DNA of 24,175 nt, taken from CAYSZX01 sp964548875 (GTDB lineage Bacteria; Patescibacteriota; Minisyncoccia; Minisyncoccales; JANBVM01). Of the stretch, positions 15,923 to 22,570 are shown in pieces. The translations under genes and the position numbers were made by a program. The stretch covers positions 1 through 24,175 of the forward strand of contig CAZJSP010000005.1 in NCBI GenBank assembly GCA_964548875.1. The letters run 5' to 3'. The notes under the pieces were generated by a model. The model was not told the DNA's origin and did not search any database. It saw only the letters and a program-made list of their open reading frames with translations. Each line of letters opens with the position of its first letter. Position 1 is the first letter of the stretch.

Positions 15923-15949
15923 TTAGCACTCAGAGGTCGTGCGTGCTAA
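15923..15949 (+). promoter_or_regulatory. CIRCE operator (HrcA-binding inverted repeat)
   Basis: TTAGCACTC (15923-15931), nine bases, then GCGTGCTAA (15941-15949) match the CIRCE consensus TTAGCACTC-N9-GAGTGCTAA with one mismatch in the right arm. CIRCE is the site of the heat-shock repressor HrcA, whose activity depends on GroE. The position just downstream of the groES promoter and in the 5' leader is classical. hrcA itself is not in the window. Confidence 0.95.
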
Positions 15950-15979
15950 ATTTATTATTAATAATTTAAAATTTAGATT

Positions 15980-16270
15980 ATGGACATACAACCACTTTTC
16001 GATCATGTTTTGATCGAACCAACTCAAGAAGAAGAAAAAACAGAATCAGGTATTTTATTACCAGAAACAGTTAATAAAGAGAGACCAGAACAAGGCAAGA
16101 TTATTGCTGTTGGGCCTGGTAAAAAAGACAAATCTGGTAAAAAAATTCCAATGGAAGTTAAAAAAGGTCAAAAGGTCTTATTTACTAAATATGGACCTAA
16201 CGAGATAAAGGTTGACGGCAAAGAATATCTTATTGCCAAACAAAGCGACATATTAGCAATAATTAAATAA
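15980..16270 (+). CDS. groES: Co-chaperonin GroES
   Basis: GroES is the 10-kDa heptameric lid that caps GroEL. The 96 residues show the family signature: a LFDHVLIEPTQEEEKTESGI start, the mobile loop EEEKTESGILLPETVNKERP, EQGKIIAVGPGKKDKSGKKI, GQKVLFTKYGPNEIKVDGKE and the DILAIIK end. The leader is about 63 nt and contains CIRCE. No Shine-Dalgarno sequence is evident before the ATG (AAAATTTAGATT). groEL follows after 7 nt, so the two form a bicistronic heat-shock operon ended by the hairpin at 17963. Confidence 0.98.
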   Translation: MDIQPLFDHVLIEPTQEEEKTESGILLPETVNKERPEQGKIIAVGPGKKDKSGKKIPMEVKKGQKVLFTKYGPNEIKVDGKEYLIAKQSDILAIIK

Positions 16271-16277
16271 ATTAAAC

Positions 16278-17957
16278 ATGGCTAAAGACATTTTATATCG
16301 AGATAAAGCTCGTAAAAAACTTAAAGAAGGAATTGATAAACTGGCCGACGCAGTTAAAGTAACATTGGGGCCAGGCGGAAGAAATGTTGTCTTAGATCAA
16401 AGTTTTGGTGTTCCCGTTATTACTAATGATGGGGTTACTATTGCTAAAGAAATTGATTTAAAAGACAAGGCAGAGAATATGGGAGCAGAAATAGTTAAAG
16501 AAGTTTCAGAAAAAACCAATGATAATGTTGGAGACGGAACAACAACAGCTGTTGTTTTAGCTCAAAGCATGATCCAAGAAGGATTAAAATTGGTTGAAGC
16601 TGGTTATACTCCGACTGATATTAGTAAAGGAATGAAAGATAAGGTTGAAGAAATTACTGAATTTTTGAAAAAGGTTTCTAAAAAAATAAAGAGCAAGGAA
16701 GATATTGCTAAAGTAGCTACTATTTCGGCTGAAAGTAAAGAGATGGGTGAATTAATAGCCGAAGTAATGGAAGAAATTGGTAAGGATGGAGTTGTCACTG
16801 TCGAAGAATCTAACACTTTTGGTTTAGAAAAAGAAGTGGTTAAAGGACTACACTTTGATGAAGGATATATTTCTCCTTACATGATTACAGATTCTGAAAG
16901 AATGGAGTCTGTTTATGAAAATTCTCACATTTTAGTTACTGATAAAAAAATATCTAGTGTTCAAGAAATTATTCCTATTCTGGAAAAAGTAGGTCAAACT
17001 GGAAAAAAAGAACTAGTTATTATTGCTGATAACGTAGAAGGAGATGCTCTTGCTACTCTAGTTGTTAACAAATTAAGAGGAACTTTCAACGTTTTAGCAA
17101 TTAAAGCTCCAGGATTTGGAGACAGAAAGAAACAAATACTTCAAGATATTGCTATTGTAACTGGAGGCCAGTTTATTTCTGAAGATTTAGGATTAAAATT
17201 AGAAAATATTGGATTAGATAAATTAGGGTCTGCTCGTAAAATTGTAACCAATAAAGACAAGACCATAATTGTAGAGGGTAAAGGGTCAAAGAATTCTATT
17301 GAGAATAGAATAGCTCAAATTAGAAAGGCAATTGAAAATACTGACTCTGATTTTGATAGAGAGAAGCTTGAAGAGAGATTGGCTAAATTATCTGGAGGAG
17401 TGGCCGTTATTAAAGTTGGAGCCGCTACTGAAGTAGAAAGAAAATCAGTTCAACACAAAGTAGAAGATGCTCTAGCTGCTTCTAAAGCAGCCGTAGAGGA
17501 GGGAACATTGCCTGGAGGAGGAATTGCTTTAACTGCTGCTTCATTATTACTAGAAGCTGGAAGAAAAAGCTCAAACCAGTCTTATCAGGCTGGAAAAGAT
17601 ATAGTTATGAGAGCTATTCAGGCCCCTCTTAGACAGATTATTGAAAATACAGGAGCAGACAAAGTGAATCTTTACAAAATTGTAAAGGGAATTGAAGAAC
17701 AAAAAGATAAAACTGATAATTTAGATTGGGTAGAGGGCTATGATGCTGCTAATCGTAAAATAGTTAAAATGGTTGAAGCTGGAATTCTTGATCCAACCAA
17801 AGTGGTAAGATCTGCTTTAGAAAATGCTGTTTCAGCCTCATCAATAGTCTTAACTACAGAGGCTTTAGTGGTTGATATTCCGGAAGAAAAAGAAAAAGGA
17901 GGAAATCCAATGATGGGAGGAATGGGAGGAATGGGAGGGATGGGAGGACTTGGCTAA
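16278..17957 (+). CDS. groL: Chaperonin GroEL
   Basis: GroEL is the 60-kDa double-ring chaperonin that folds proteins in an ATP-driven cage. The 559 residues are full length. KVTLGPGGRNVVLDQSFG and TNDGVTIAKEI begin the equatorial domain, VGDGTTTAVVLAQ is the nucleotide-binding motif, and the apical and intermediate segments follow (EGYISPYMITDSERME, APGFGDRKKQILQDIAI). AAVEEGTLPGGGIAL is the conserved late signature. The protein ends in the flexible GGM-repeat tail (MMGGMGGMGGMGGLG). It is expressed with groES from the CIRCE-controlled promoter, and a strong intrinsic terminator follows 5 nt after the stop. Confidence 0.99.
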   Translation: MAKDILYRDKARKKLKEGIDKLADAVKVTLGPGGRNVVLDQSFGVPVITNDGVTIAKEIDLKDKAENMGAEIVKEVSEKTNDNVGDGTTTAVVLAQSMIQEGLKLVEAGYTPTDISKGMKDKVEEITEFLKKVSKKIKSKEDIAKVATISAESKEMGELIAEVMEEIGKDGVVTVEESNTFGLEKEVVKGLHFDEGYISPYMITDSERMESVYENSHILVTDKKISSVQEIIPILEKVGQTGKKELVIIADNVEGDALATLVVNKLRGTFNVLAIKAPGFGDRKKQILQDIAIVTGGQFISEDLGLKLENIGLDKLGSARKIVTNKDKTIIVEGKGSKNSIENRIAQIRKAIENTDSDFDREKLEERLAKLSGGVAVIKVGAATEVERKSVQHKVEDALAASKAAVEEGTLPGGGIALTAASLLLEAGRKSSNQSYQAGKDIVMRAIQAPLRQIIENTGADKVNLYKIVKGIEEQKDKTDNLDWVEGYDAANRKIVKMVEAGILDPTKVVRSALENAVSASSIVLTTEALVVDIPEEKEKGGNPMMGGMGGMGGMGGLG

Positions 17958-17962
17958 GATTT

Positions 17963-17987
17963 AAACCCCCATTTTCATGGGGGTTTT
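17963..17987 (+). terminator. Rho-independent terminator of groES-groEL
   Basis: A 10-bp perfect stem, AAACCCCCAT (17963-17972) with ATGGGGGTTT (17977-17986), encloses the loop TTTC and runs into TTTT. It starts 5 nt after the groEL stop. It is by far the strongest hairpin of the left 20 kb. Confidence 0.93.
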
Positions 17988-17991
17988 AAAA

Positions 17992-18000
17992 TGCTATAAT
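17992..18000 (+). promoter_or_regulatory. Extended -10 promoter of lemA-htpX
   Basis: TGCTATAAT repeats exactly the extended -10 seen before the phosphohexomutase gene. It would start transcription near 18007, about 25 nt ahead of the lemA ATG, immediately behind the groEL terminator. No -35 box is visible because the upstream bases are the terminator stem. Confidence 0.55.
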
Positions 18001-18031
18001 TCTTTCATTATTAAGATTACGATTAATTAAA

Positions 18032-18580
18032 ATGTTACAAATAATATCTATTATAATTGCCGTTATTCTTCTTGTTGGAACGTTTGTTTATAATAGGCTA
18101 GTTAAGTTAAAAAACAGGGCCGAAGAGGCTTGGGCCGATATAGATGTTCAATTAAGAAGGAGATATAATTTAATTCCCAACTTGATTGAGACGGTGAAAG
18201 GTTATGCAAAGCATGAAAAAGAAATATTTGAAAATGTCGCTTTGGCCAGAGCTAAAGCAATGGGGACAAGCGATATTCGGGAAAAAGGACAAGCTGAAGA
18301 GGCCTTAACTAATACCTTAAAAACCCTTTTTGCTGTTTCTGAAGAATATCCTAACTTAAAAGCTTCTGATAATTTCTCTAAATTACAAGGAGACTTAAAA
18401 GACACAGAAGATAAAATTCAAGCAGCGAGAAGATTCTATAATACCAACGTCAGAGACCTGAATACTAAAATAGAAAGCTTTCCCGTTAATTTATTGGCCG
18501 GTTTATTTGGTTTTGAAAAGATGAAATTCTTTGAATTATTAGAGGAAAATCAAAGAGAAAATCCTAAAGTAGAGTTTTAA
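18032..18580 (+). CDS. lemA: LemA family protein
   Basis: LemA proteins are membrane-anchored helical-bundle proteins of poorly known function, often encoded next to htpX. The 182 residues have one N-terminal hydrophobic helix (about 2-20), then the family core: YNRLVKLKNRAEEAWADIDV, QLRRRYNLIPNLIETVKGYA, the LKASDNFSKLQGDLKDTEDK segment, and AARRFYNTNVRDLNTKIESF. It ends in LAGLFGFEKMKFFEL. It overlaps htpX by one base (TAATG), which indicates translational coupling. The N-terminal helix with a short outside segment fits the known N-out, C-in or periplasmic arrangements; orientation cannot be fixed here. Confidence 0.96.
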   Translation: MLQIISIIIAVILLVGTFVYNRLVKLKNRAEEAWADIDVQLRRRYNLIPNLIETVKGYAKHEKEIFENVALARAKAMGTSDIREKGQAEEALTNTLKTLFAVSEEYPNLKASDNFSKLQGDLKDTEDKIQAARRFYNTNVRDLNTKIESFPVNLLAGLFGFEKMKFFELLEENQRENPKVEF

Positions 18581-19455
18581 TGCCAAACCTATATTCTCAA
18601 GCAGACTCTAACGTTCGTAAAACTTGGGCCTTAATTGTTTTTTTCTTGATTTTTGTGATTGGTCTAGGCTGGCTTTTTAGTTATCTTTTAAATGATATTG
18701 TTTTTTTGGTTATAGCTTCTTTTTTAGCTATTTTACAGGTTGTAACTGGCTTTTTTTATTCTGATAAGATTATTTTAAAAATGAGTGGAGCTCAAGAAAT
18801 AAAAAAAGAAGACCATTTAGAATTATATAGAACAGTAGAGAATTTATGTATTACAGCTGGACTACCCTTACCTAAAATCTATATTACTAATGAAAGCCAA
18901 CCCAATGCTTTTACAACAGGAAGAAAAAAAGAAAAAGCAACAATTGTGGTAACAAGAGGCTTATTAGAAAAACTAGATAGCAGAGAATTAGAAGGGGTCA
19001 TTGCTCATGAATTGGCTCATGTTGGCAATAGGGATGTTTTTTTGGCTAGCTTGATAGTTATTCTGGTTAGCGTTGTAGCTATTCTTTCAAGACTTTTTTT
19101 AAGATTTAATTTTTGGGGGAGAAAAAGAGACAGAGATAAATCTGGACTACTTGGATTATTAGGGTTAATTGGAGCTTTACTAGCTCCCTTAGTAGCTCTT
19201 TTAATTCAACTATCAATTTCAAGAAAAAGAGAATTTTTAGCAGACGCAGATGGAGCCTTGTTAACAAGGGATCCTCAGGGACTAGCTAAGGCTTTAAAAA
19301 AAATATCTTTTGATCAAAGCTCAATGAGAAGATTAAATCCTTCAACTTCTCACTTGTATTTTTCTAATCCTTTTAAAGAAAAAAATTATCTATCTAAGCT
19401 TTTTATGACTCATCCTCCAACTGAAGAAAGAGTTAAGGCTTTAGAGGGAATGTAA
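18580..19455 (+). CDS. htpX: Zinc metalloprotease HtpX (M48B)
   Basis: HtpX is a membrane-bound zinc protease that degrades damaged or misfolded membrane proteins. In the 291 residues two N-terminal helices (about 16-36 and 41-60) precede the protease domain. The catalytic motif is HELAH (143-147, within VIAHELAHVGNRD). The third zinc ligand is the glutamate of REFLADADGA (E218). Two further hydrophobic segments lie at about 153-173 and 189-213. The SQPNAFTTGR segment is a family hallmark. It is translationally coupled to lemA and follows the groESL operon, so the neighbourhood looks like stress and quality control. The methyltransferase gene begins 1 nt after its stop. Confidence 0.96.
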   Translation: MPNLYSQADSNVRKTWALIVFFLIFVIGLGWLFSYLLNDIVFLVIASFLAILQVVTGFFYSDKIILKMSGAQEIKKEDHLELYRTVENLCITAGLPLPKIYITNESQPNAFTTGRKKEKATIVVTRGLLEKLDSRELEGVIAHELAHVGNRDVFLASLIVILVSVVAILSRLFLRFNFWGRKRDRDKSGLLGLLGLIGALLAPLVALLIQLSISRKREFLADADGALLTRDPQGLAKALKKISFDQSSMRRLNPSTSHLYFSNPFKEKNYLSKLFMTHPPTEERVKALEGM

Positions 19456-19456
19456 A

Positions 19457-20260
19457 ATGGAGAATATTAGCCTTGAAAACATATTAAAGCTATATGATAA
19501 ATATCTAGAAGGATTAAAAAGAACTAGGGAAAATCAAAGAGACCTATTATATAATCAAAACTCATACTCTAAAAAGGAAAGATATTTTTTATATCGTCTT
19601 TTAGGTAGATTAAGCAGAAAAATAAAAAACTGTTTGGGTGGTGAAGAAATTAGAATTGATCCTTTATTGGGAGATATTGAGGCAGAGATAACCTATCTTT
19701 TAATCAGAGAATCAAAACCTAAAAACATGGTTGAAATTTCTCCTTATAGGGGCTGGTCAACTAGTTGGATTTTAAATGCTTTAAAAGATAATGACTCAGG
19801 TAAATTATATTCTTACGATTTAACTGATTATGCTACGGAGACAATTCCATCTGATTTAACTGAAGGAAGATGGTCTTTTTTTGAAGGTGATATTTATGAT
19901 AACTTGGATAGGGTTCCTCAAGAAATAGATTATCTTTTTTTAGATTCTGATCATTCAGCTGAATTTGCTCGTCGTTATATTAAAGACTTATTTCCTCGCT
20001 TAAAAAATGGAGCTTTAGTTAGTGTCCATGATGTTTTTGAAAAAAAGATTTATAGTTTATTGCATACTGAAGGGAAGGTAGTACTTGATTGGTTAAAAAA
20101 GAACAATTTAAATTATTTTACGGCTTCTTCAATGGCGGATGGGTCTGTTTACAAGAAGATTATGAATGTTAAGAAAAAGTTAAAAATTGCCGAATCAATA
20201 GTTTACAGAGCGCCAATGACTAATAGCATGATTTTTTTTCGAAACAATCTTTTTTTATGA
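19457..20260 (+). CDS. Class I SAM-dependent methyltransferase (Methyltransf_24-like)
   Basis: This is a probable methyltransferase of unknown target. The 267 residues begin with a charged helical region (1-65) and continue into a Rossmann-type domain. The SAM-binding motif I is MVEISPYRGWSTSWI (91-105), with the acidic end of strand 2 in YSYDLTD (119-124). FLDSDHS (161-167) and VSVHDVF (188-194) are the segments that bind metal or substrate in related O-methyltransferases. The family contains many glycan- and small-molecule-linked enzymes, but no substrate can be named. The ATG is 1 nt after htpX, so it shares the lemA-htpX transcript. Base composition resembles its neighbours, and there is no sign of transfer. 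Confidence 0.8.
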   Translation: MENISLENILKLYDKYLEGLKRTRENQRDLLYNQNSYSKKERYFLYRLLGRLSRKIKNCLGGEEIRIDPLLGDIEAEITYLLIRESKPKNMVEISPYRGWSTSWILNALKDNDSGKLYSYDLTDYATETIPSDLTEGRWSFFEGDIYDNLDRVPQEIDYLFLDSDHSAEFARRYIKDLFPRLKNGALVSVHDVFEKKIYSLLHTEGKVVLDWLKKNNLNYFTASSMADGSVYKKIMNVKKKLKIAESIVYRAPMTNSMIFFRNNLFL

Positions 20261-20365
20261 GTTTTGAAATGATTGCTGTAGATATATCTTTTTATTTTTA
20301 AAAGAATAAAAGAAATAAAATTTGGAACAAATTAAAATATCAAAGCTAATAATATTTTTAAAACA

Positions 20366-21097
20366 ATGACTATAGGTTTTAGTAATGGATGTTTTTACAA
20401 GCTTTTTCCTGGAAGCGGAGGAAGAATTTCTGAAAGAAGTACTAGATTGTGGAAATTAGGTAATGCTATTGAGTTTAATTGTTCTAATGAAGAAGAAATT
20501 GACCTTTTAATTTCTGAAGACTTTGATTTAGATTTTTTTCGTTTTATTTCTTTGCATGCTCCGGCTTTAGATTATTTTGACAACAAGAAAAGCAACAGAT
20601 TGTTAAACAAGATCAAAAAATTGGTTGATAAAATTAATTTAAAAAATGTAGTTGTTCATCCAACAGAGAGATCTGATTATAAGTTTCTTGCAAGCTATAA
20701 GGAGCTGCCTATTTCTATAGAAAATATGGACGCCTGTAAAAAAATAGGAAAGACACTTAAAGAAATTAAAGAGATATTAGATAGTTATAAGTTTAAATTA
20801 ACTTTAGATTTACAGCATTGCTTTACTAATGACAAAACAATGCAGTTAGCGTTGGATTTTCAGAATGAGTTTAAAGATAGAATAATTGAATATCATATAA
20901 GCGGTTACAATAAGGAGCTTAATCACTATCCTTTGTTTAAAACCCAACAAGAAGTTATTATTAATTCTATAAAATTTAAAAATAAACCCATAATGATTGA
21001 GAGCACTTTTTACGACAAAGAAAGTCCAAAAAAAGAAATTAGCTATTTAAAAGACAAGTTATTTAAAAATAAAAAAACTACTTTGAATAGTTTTTAA
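20366..21097 (+). CDS. Xylose-isomerase-like TIM-barrel protein
   Basis: This is a 243-residue protein of the AP endonuclease family 2/sugar isomerase-like TIM-barrel superfamily. The candidate metal ligands fall at the ends of successive strands: H64 (ISLHAP), H98 with E101 (VVVHPTE), E119 (ISIENMD), D148 and H151 (LTLDLQH), H177 (EYHISG), H187 (NHYPL) and E212 (PIMIEST). That order is what endonuclease IV and sugar epimerases or isomerases use, but it is shorter than endonuclease IV (about 280) and lacks an obvious DNA-binding loop set, so a sugar-related or unknown reaction is as likely. It is separated by 105 bp of AT-rich sequence from the methyltransferase and has no clear promoter. Confidence 0.75.
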   Translation: MTIGFSNGCFYKLFPGSGGRISERSTRLWKLGNAIEFNCSNEEEIDLLISEDFDLDFFRFISLHAPALDYFDNKKSNRLLNKIKKLVDKINLKNVVVHPTERSDYKFLASYKELPISIENMDACKKIGKTLKEIKEILDSYKFKLTLDLQHCFTNDKTMQLALDFQNEFKDRIIEYHISGYNKELNHYPLFKTQQEVIINSIKFKNKPIMIESTFYDKESPKKEISYLKDKLFKNKKTTLNSF

Positions 21098-21105
21098 AAA
21101 GAGTG

Positions 21106-21205
21106 ATGAAAGAGAGAGGTGCTCATTTTTTTTTGGTGGTTGCCACGAGAACTAGAACAGCCTCTCTCTATCAGTTTTCAGAGGTTTTTTCTTGAAAAAC
21201 TGATA
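21106..21205 (+). promoter_or_regulatory. Candidate attenuator-like structured RNA element with a 29-codon frame
   Basis: Three hairpins share sequence here and so exclude one another. (a) AGAGAGAGG (21111-21119) pairs perfectly with CCTCTCTCT (21161-21169) and encloses a small GTGG/CCAC hairpin (21136-21146). (b) CCTCT (21161-21165) pairs with AGAGG (21180-21184), directly followed by six T, as in an intrinsic terminator. (c) TATCAGTTTTCA (21169-21180) pairs with TGAAAAACTGATA (21193-21205) with one bulge. A small frame runs from ATG 21106 to TGA 21193-21195 (MKERGAHFF, then LVVATRTRTASLYQFSEVFS) through the same bases. The layout recalls a transcription attenuator, but no classical target gene follows (tRNA-Ser, then the HD gene). 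It may simply terminate the TIM-barrel gene. Confidence 0.35.
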
Positions 21206-21306
21206 ACATAGAGTTTAATTTATTTTTCTTTTTTGTCAATAGAGAAGAATATTATTTATAAAAATTAAAAATTTAATAAAGAAATAAGAGGTCTGTATTT
21301 TTTATT

Positions 21307-21340
21307 AATCTTGTGATAGTCTTATTTTATATACAAGATT
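21307..21340 (+). repeat. Inverted repeat, possible weak terminator
   Basis: AATCTTGT (21307-21314) and ACAAGATT (21333-21340) are exact complements with an 18-nt loop, followed by CTTTTT. The stem is AT-rich and the loop long, so termination would be inefficient. It lies 64 nt before tRNA-Ser. Confidence 0.35.
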
Positions 21341-21404
21341 CTTTTTAAAAAAGAAATTATTTAGTAGAAATATTTATAAGTCTTTTAGATTAAAATATTT
21401 TAAG

Positions 21405-21494
21405 GGTGGGGTGGCTGAGTGGCCGAAAGCGCATCGTTGGAAACGATGTGAGGTAGAAATATCTCCCTGGGTTCGAATCCCAGCCCCACCGCCA
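21405..21494 (+). tRNA. tRNA-Ser (anticodon GGA)
   Basis: This is a complete class II tRNA. The acceptor stem is GGTGGGG (21405-21411) with CCCCACC (21484-21490), the discriminator is G (21491), and CCA is encoded (21492-21494). The D arm is GCTGAGTGGCCGAAAGC. The anticodon stem CATCG/CGATG encloses TTGGAAA, giving GGA, which reads UCC and UCU serine codons. The long variable arm pairs GAGGTA with TATCTC around GAAA. The T arm is CTGGG-TTCGAAT-CCCAG. It stands alone, flanked by non-coding structured sequence. Confidence 0.97.
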
Positions 21495-21514
21495 AGTAGA
21501 GGGCGATTAGACTT

Positions 21515-21536
21515 TAACAAAGGGTTTGTTATTTTT
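21515..21536 (+). terminator. Short intrinsic terminator after tRNA-Ser
   Basis: TAACAAA (21515-21521) and TTTGTTA (21525-21531) form a 7-bp stem with a GGG loop, followed by five T (21532-21536). It begins 21 nt after the encoded CCA. The stem is mostly A-T, so strength is doubtful, but position and polarity fit. Confidence 0.45.
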
Positions 21537-21545
21537 ACCAAAGCC

Positions 21546-21574
21546 TTGACCTTTTGTTTTTTATTAGTTACTAT
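21546..21574 (+). promoter_or_regulatory. Candidate promoter for the sRNA-like transcript
   Basis: TTGACC (21546-21551) is followed after exactly 17 nt by TACTAT (21569-21574). Transcription would begin near 21581, precisely at the first hairpin of the element described at 21581-21681. Each box has one mismatch to the sigma-70 consensus. Confidence 0.45.
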
Positions 21575-21580
21575 TGCTTT

Positions 21581-21681
21581 GCTGAGGAAGAAAGTCAGCA
21601 CAAGAGAGAGTTGTTTACTGACAAAGAAAGTCAGCGTAAAAGCAGAGAAATACACAAAAAACAACCCTCTCTTATTTTTTT
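21581..21681 (+). ncRNA. Candidate structured small RNA of about 100 nt
   Basis: From the predicted start to the T tract the transcript would have three helices. Hairpin 1 is GCTGA (21581-21585) with TCAGC (21595-21599). A long closing stem of 15 positions with a single A-C mismatch joins AAGAGAGAGTTGTTT (21602-21616) and AAACAACCCTCTCTT (21659-21673). Inside it hairpin 2 is CTGAC (21618-21622) with GTCAG (21630-21634) around loop AAAGAAA. Seven T follow at 21675-21681, giving an intrinsic terminator. Hairpins 1 and 2 lie in an imperfect direct repeat (16 of 18 bases, 21582-21599 and 21618-21635), so both present an AAGAAAG loop. I recognise no known RNA family. A long frame starting inside tRNA-Ser crosses it, but that frame is a tRNA shadow. 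Confidence 0.45.
21582..21635 (+). repeat. Imperfect direct repeat, two 18-bp copies 36 bp apart
   Basis: CTGAGGAAGAAAGTCAGC (21582-21599) and CTGACAAAGAAAGTCAGC (21618-21635) differ only at two adjacent bases. Each copy is itself a small hairpin. They lie in the candidate sRNA. Confidence 0.8.
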
Positions 21682-21712
21682 ATATTATTCAATTAGTTTT
21701 TGTTCTAAATAA

Positions 21713-21749
21713 AAAAGACTTGTTTCAAACAAGTCTTTTAATTTTTTTT
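21713..21749 (+). terminator. Strong intrinsic terminator, probably bidirectional
   Basis: AAAAGACTTGTTT (21713-21725) and AAACAAGTCTTTT (21727-21739) are perfectly complementary around a single C. Realistically this is a 10-bp stem with a 7-nt loop. Eight T follow at 21742-21749, and a run of A precedes it, so it could work in both directions. The nearest transcript to be ended on the plus strand is the tRNA-Ser/sRNA region; nothing on the minus strand points into it nearby. Confidence 0.85.
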
Positions 21750-21862
21750 AAAAACTGTTTATTGTATTTCTGTTTGTATAAAACATTAAAAAATTTTAAA
21801 ATTGAATTAGTTTTTATATGATTGAAAATTGTTTATATATTTTATAAACCAATTAAAACTTT

Positions 21863-22558
21863 ATGGAAGAAAAACATCAAAAAATCAAAGAGATTGTTGA
21901 AAAAGAATTATCTTGTTCTATTCATAATATAGAGCATATTATGAGAGTTTATAATATGTGTCTTCATTTATCTAAAGATGAACCTGATGTAGATTTGGAT
22001 ATTTTAAAAGCATCTGCCCTATTACATGACATTGCAAGAGTTAAAGAAGATAAAGACGATTCTGGTAATATTGATCATGCAATTCTTGGAGCAGAAATGG
22101 CTAAAAATATTCTTAAGGGCTTTGACTATCCAAACGATAAAATTAAAGCAGTGGAACACTGTATAATTACTCATAGGTTTAGAAGCAAAAATAAACCGAA
22201 ATCAAAAGAAGCTAAAATTTTATTTGATGCTGATAAACTTGATATAATTGGTTCAATTGGAATTGCGCGATCTTTTATGATTGCAGGACAGTATGGACAA
22301 AAAATGTTTTCAAATCTTCCTGTTAATGAATATATTAAAGATAATCTTGTTGACGGAAAGCCAAATGGAAGAATTAAAATAATTGCAAAACATACTCCTA
22401 ATCTTGAGTTTGAAACTAAGTTTATTCACATTCCTAATAAACTTTATACTGCAAAGGCTAAAGTAATCGGCGAGGAGAGAATTAGTTTTATGAAAAAATT
22501 TTTTGAAATTTTGAATAAGGACGTAGGTGGTAATCTGCAGAACAACGAATCCTCTTAA
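21863..22558 (+). CDS. HD-domain phosphohydrolase
   Basis: This is a metal-dependent HD superfamily hydrolase of unknown substrate. The 231 residues contain the metal set H25 (HNIEHIMRVYNMC), H55-D56 (ASALLHDIARV) and D124 (FDADKLDIIG), plus the intermediate histidines of AVEHCIITHRF. The order matches small single-domain HD hydrolases often annotated as YedJ-like or metal-dependent phosphohydrolases, rather than the (p)ppGpp or HD-GYP families. No synthetase domain is present. Its start (MEEKHQKIKEIV) follows an AT-rich leader without a ribosome binding site. It converges with the DUF389 gene, 12 bp between stops and no obvious terminator between them. Confidence 0.85.
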   Translation: MEEKHQKIKEIVEKELSCSIHNIEHIMRVYNMCLHLSKDEPDVDLDILKASALLHDIARVKEDKDDSGNIDHAILGAEMAKNILKGFDYPNDKIKAVEHCIITHRFRSKNKPKSKEAKILFDADKLDIIGSIGIARSFMIAGQYGQKMFSNLPVNEYIKDNLVDGKPNGRIKIIAKHTPNLEFETKFIHIPNKLYTAKAKVIGEERISFMKKFFEILNKDVGGNLQNNESS

Positions 22559-22570
22559 TTTTAGTGAGAG

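Larger units (their letters stand above)
21098..21404 (+). other. Structure-rich intergenic region upstream of tRNA-Ser
   Basis: These 307 bp lack a convincing protein gene. The left third holds the overlapping hairpins and 29-codon frame described at 21106-21205. The middle is AT-rich without a recognisable signal. The right part has the inverted repeat at 21307-21340. A tRNA-Ser promoter must lie here, but no clear -35/-10 pair stands out; a TAAAAT at 21391-21396 is the best -10 candidate. Confidence 0.6.
21495..21862 (+). other. Non-coding region between tRNA-Ser and the HD-domain gene
   Basis: These 368 bp hold, in order, the short terminator at 21515, the candidate sRNA with promoter (21546-21681), and the strong terminator at 21713. 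They end with about 110 bp of very AT-rich sequence before the HD gene. In that last part TTGAAA (21822-21827) and TATAAA (21843-21848) with a 15-nt spacer are the best, but weak, promoter candidate for the HD gene. Confidence 0.6.

Noticed and set aside
21106..21190. T-box riboswitch, because GGTGGTTGCCACGAG and CCTCTCTC look like a T-box antiterminator and terminator
   Set aside because: There is no room for the specifier stem upstream (the TIM-barrel gene ends at 21097), the bulge sequence is not the canonical TGGNACCGCG, and no aminoacyl-tRNA synthetase or amino-acid gene follows.
21134..21205. Degenerate tRNA or tmRNA 3' end on the minus strand (GGCAACCACCA, D-arm-like CTGATAGAG)
   Set aside because: The T-stem does not pair, no matching 5' acceptor strand is found, and there is no space for an anticodon arm.
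21411..21821. 136-codon plus-strand frame starting inside tRNA-Ser, and the 96-codon minus-strand frame over the same area
   Set aside because: The beginnings (MAEWPKAHRWKRCEVEIS and the antisense GIRTQGDISTSHRFQ) are translations of the tRNA. The remainder is low-complexity and crosses the hairpins and terminators.
21495..21862. Integration (att) site or mobile element next to tRNA-Ser
   Set aside because: No integrase, no repeated copy of the tRNA 3' end, and no change of gene style were seen in the window.
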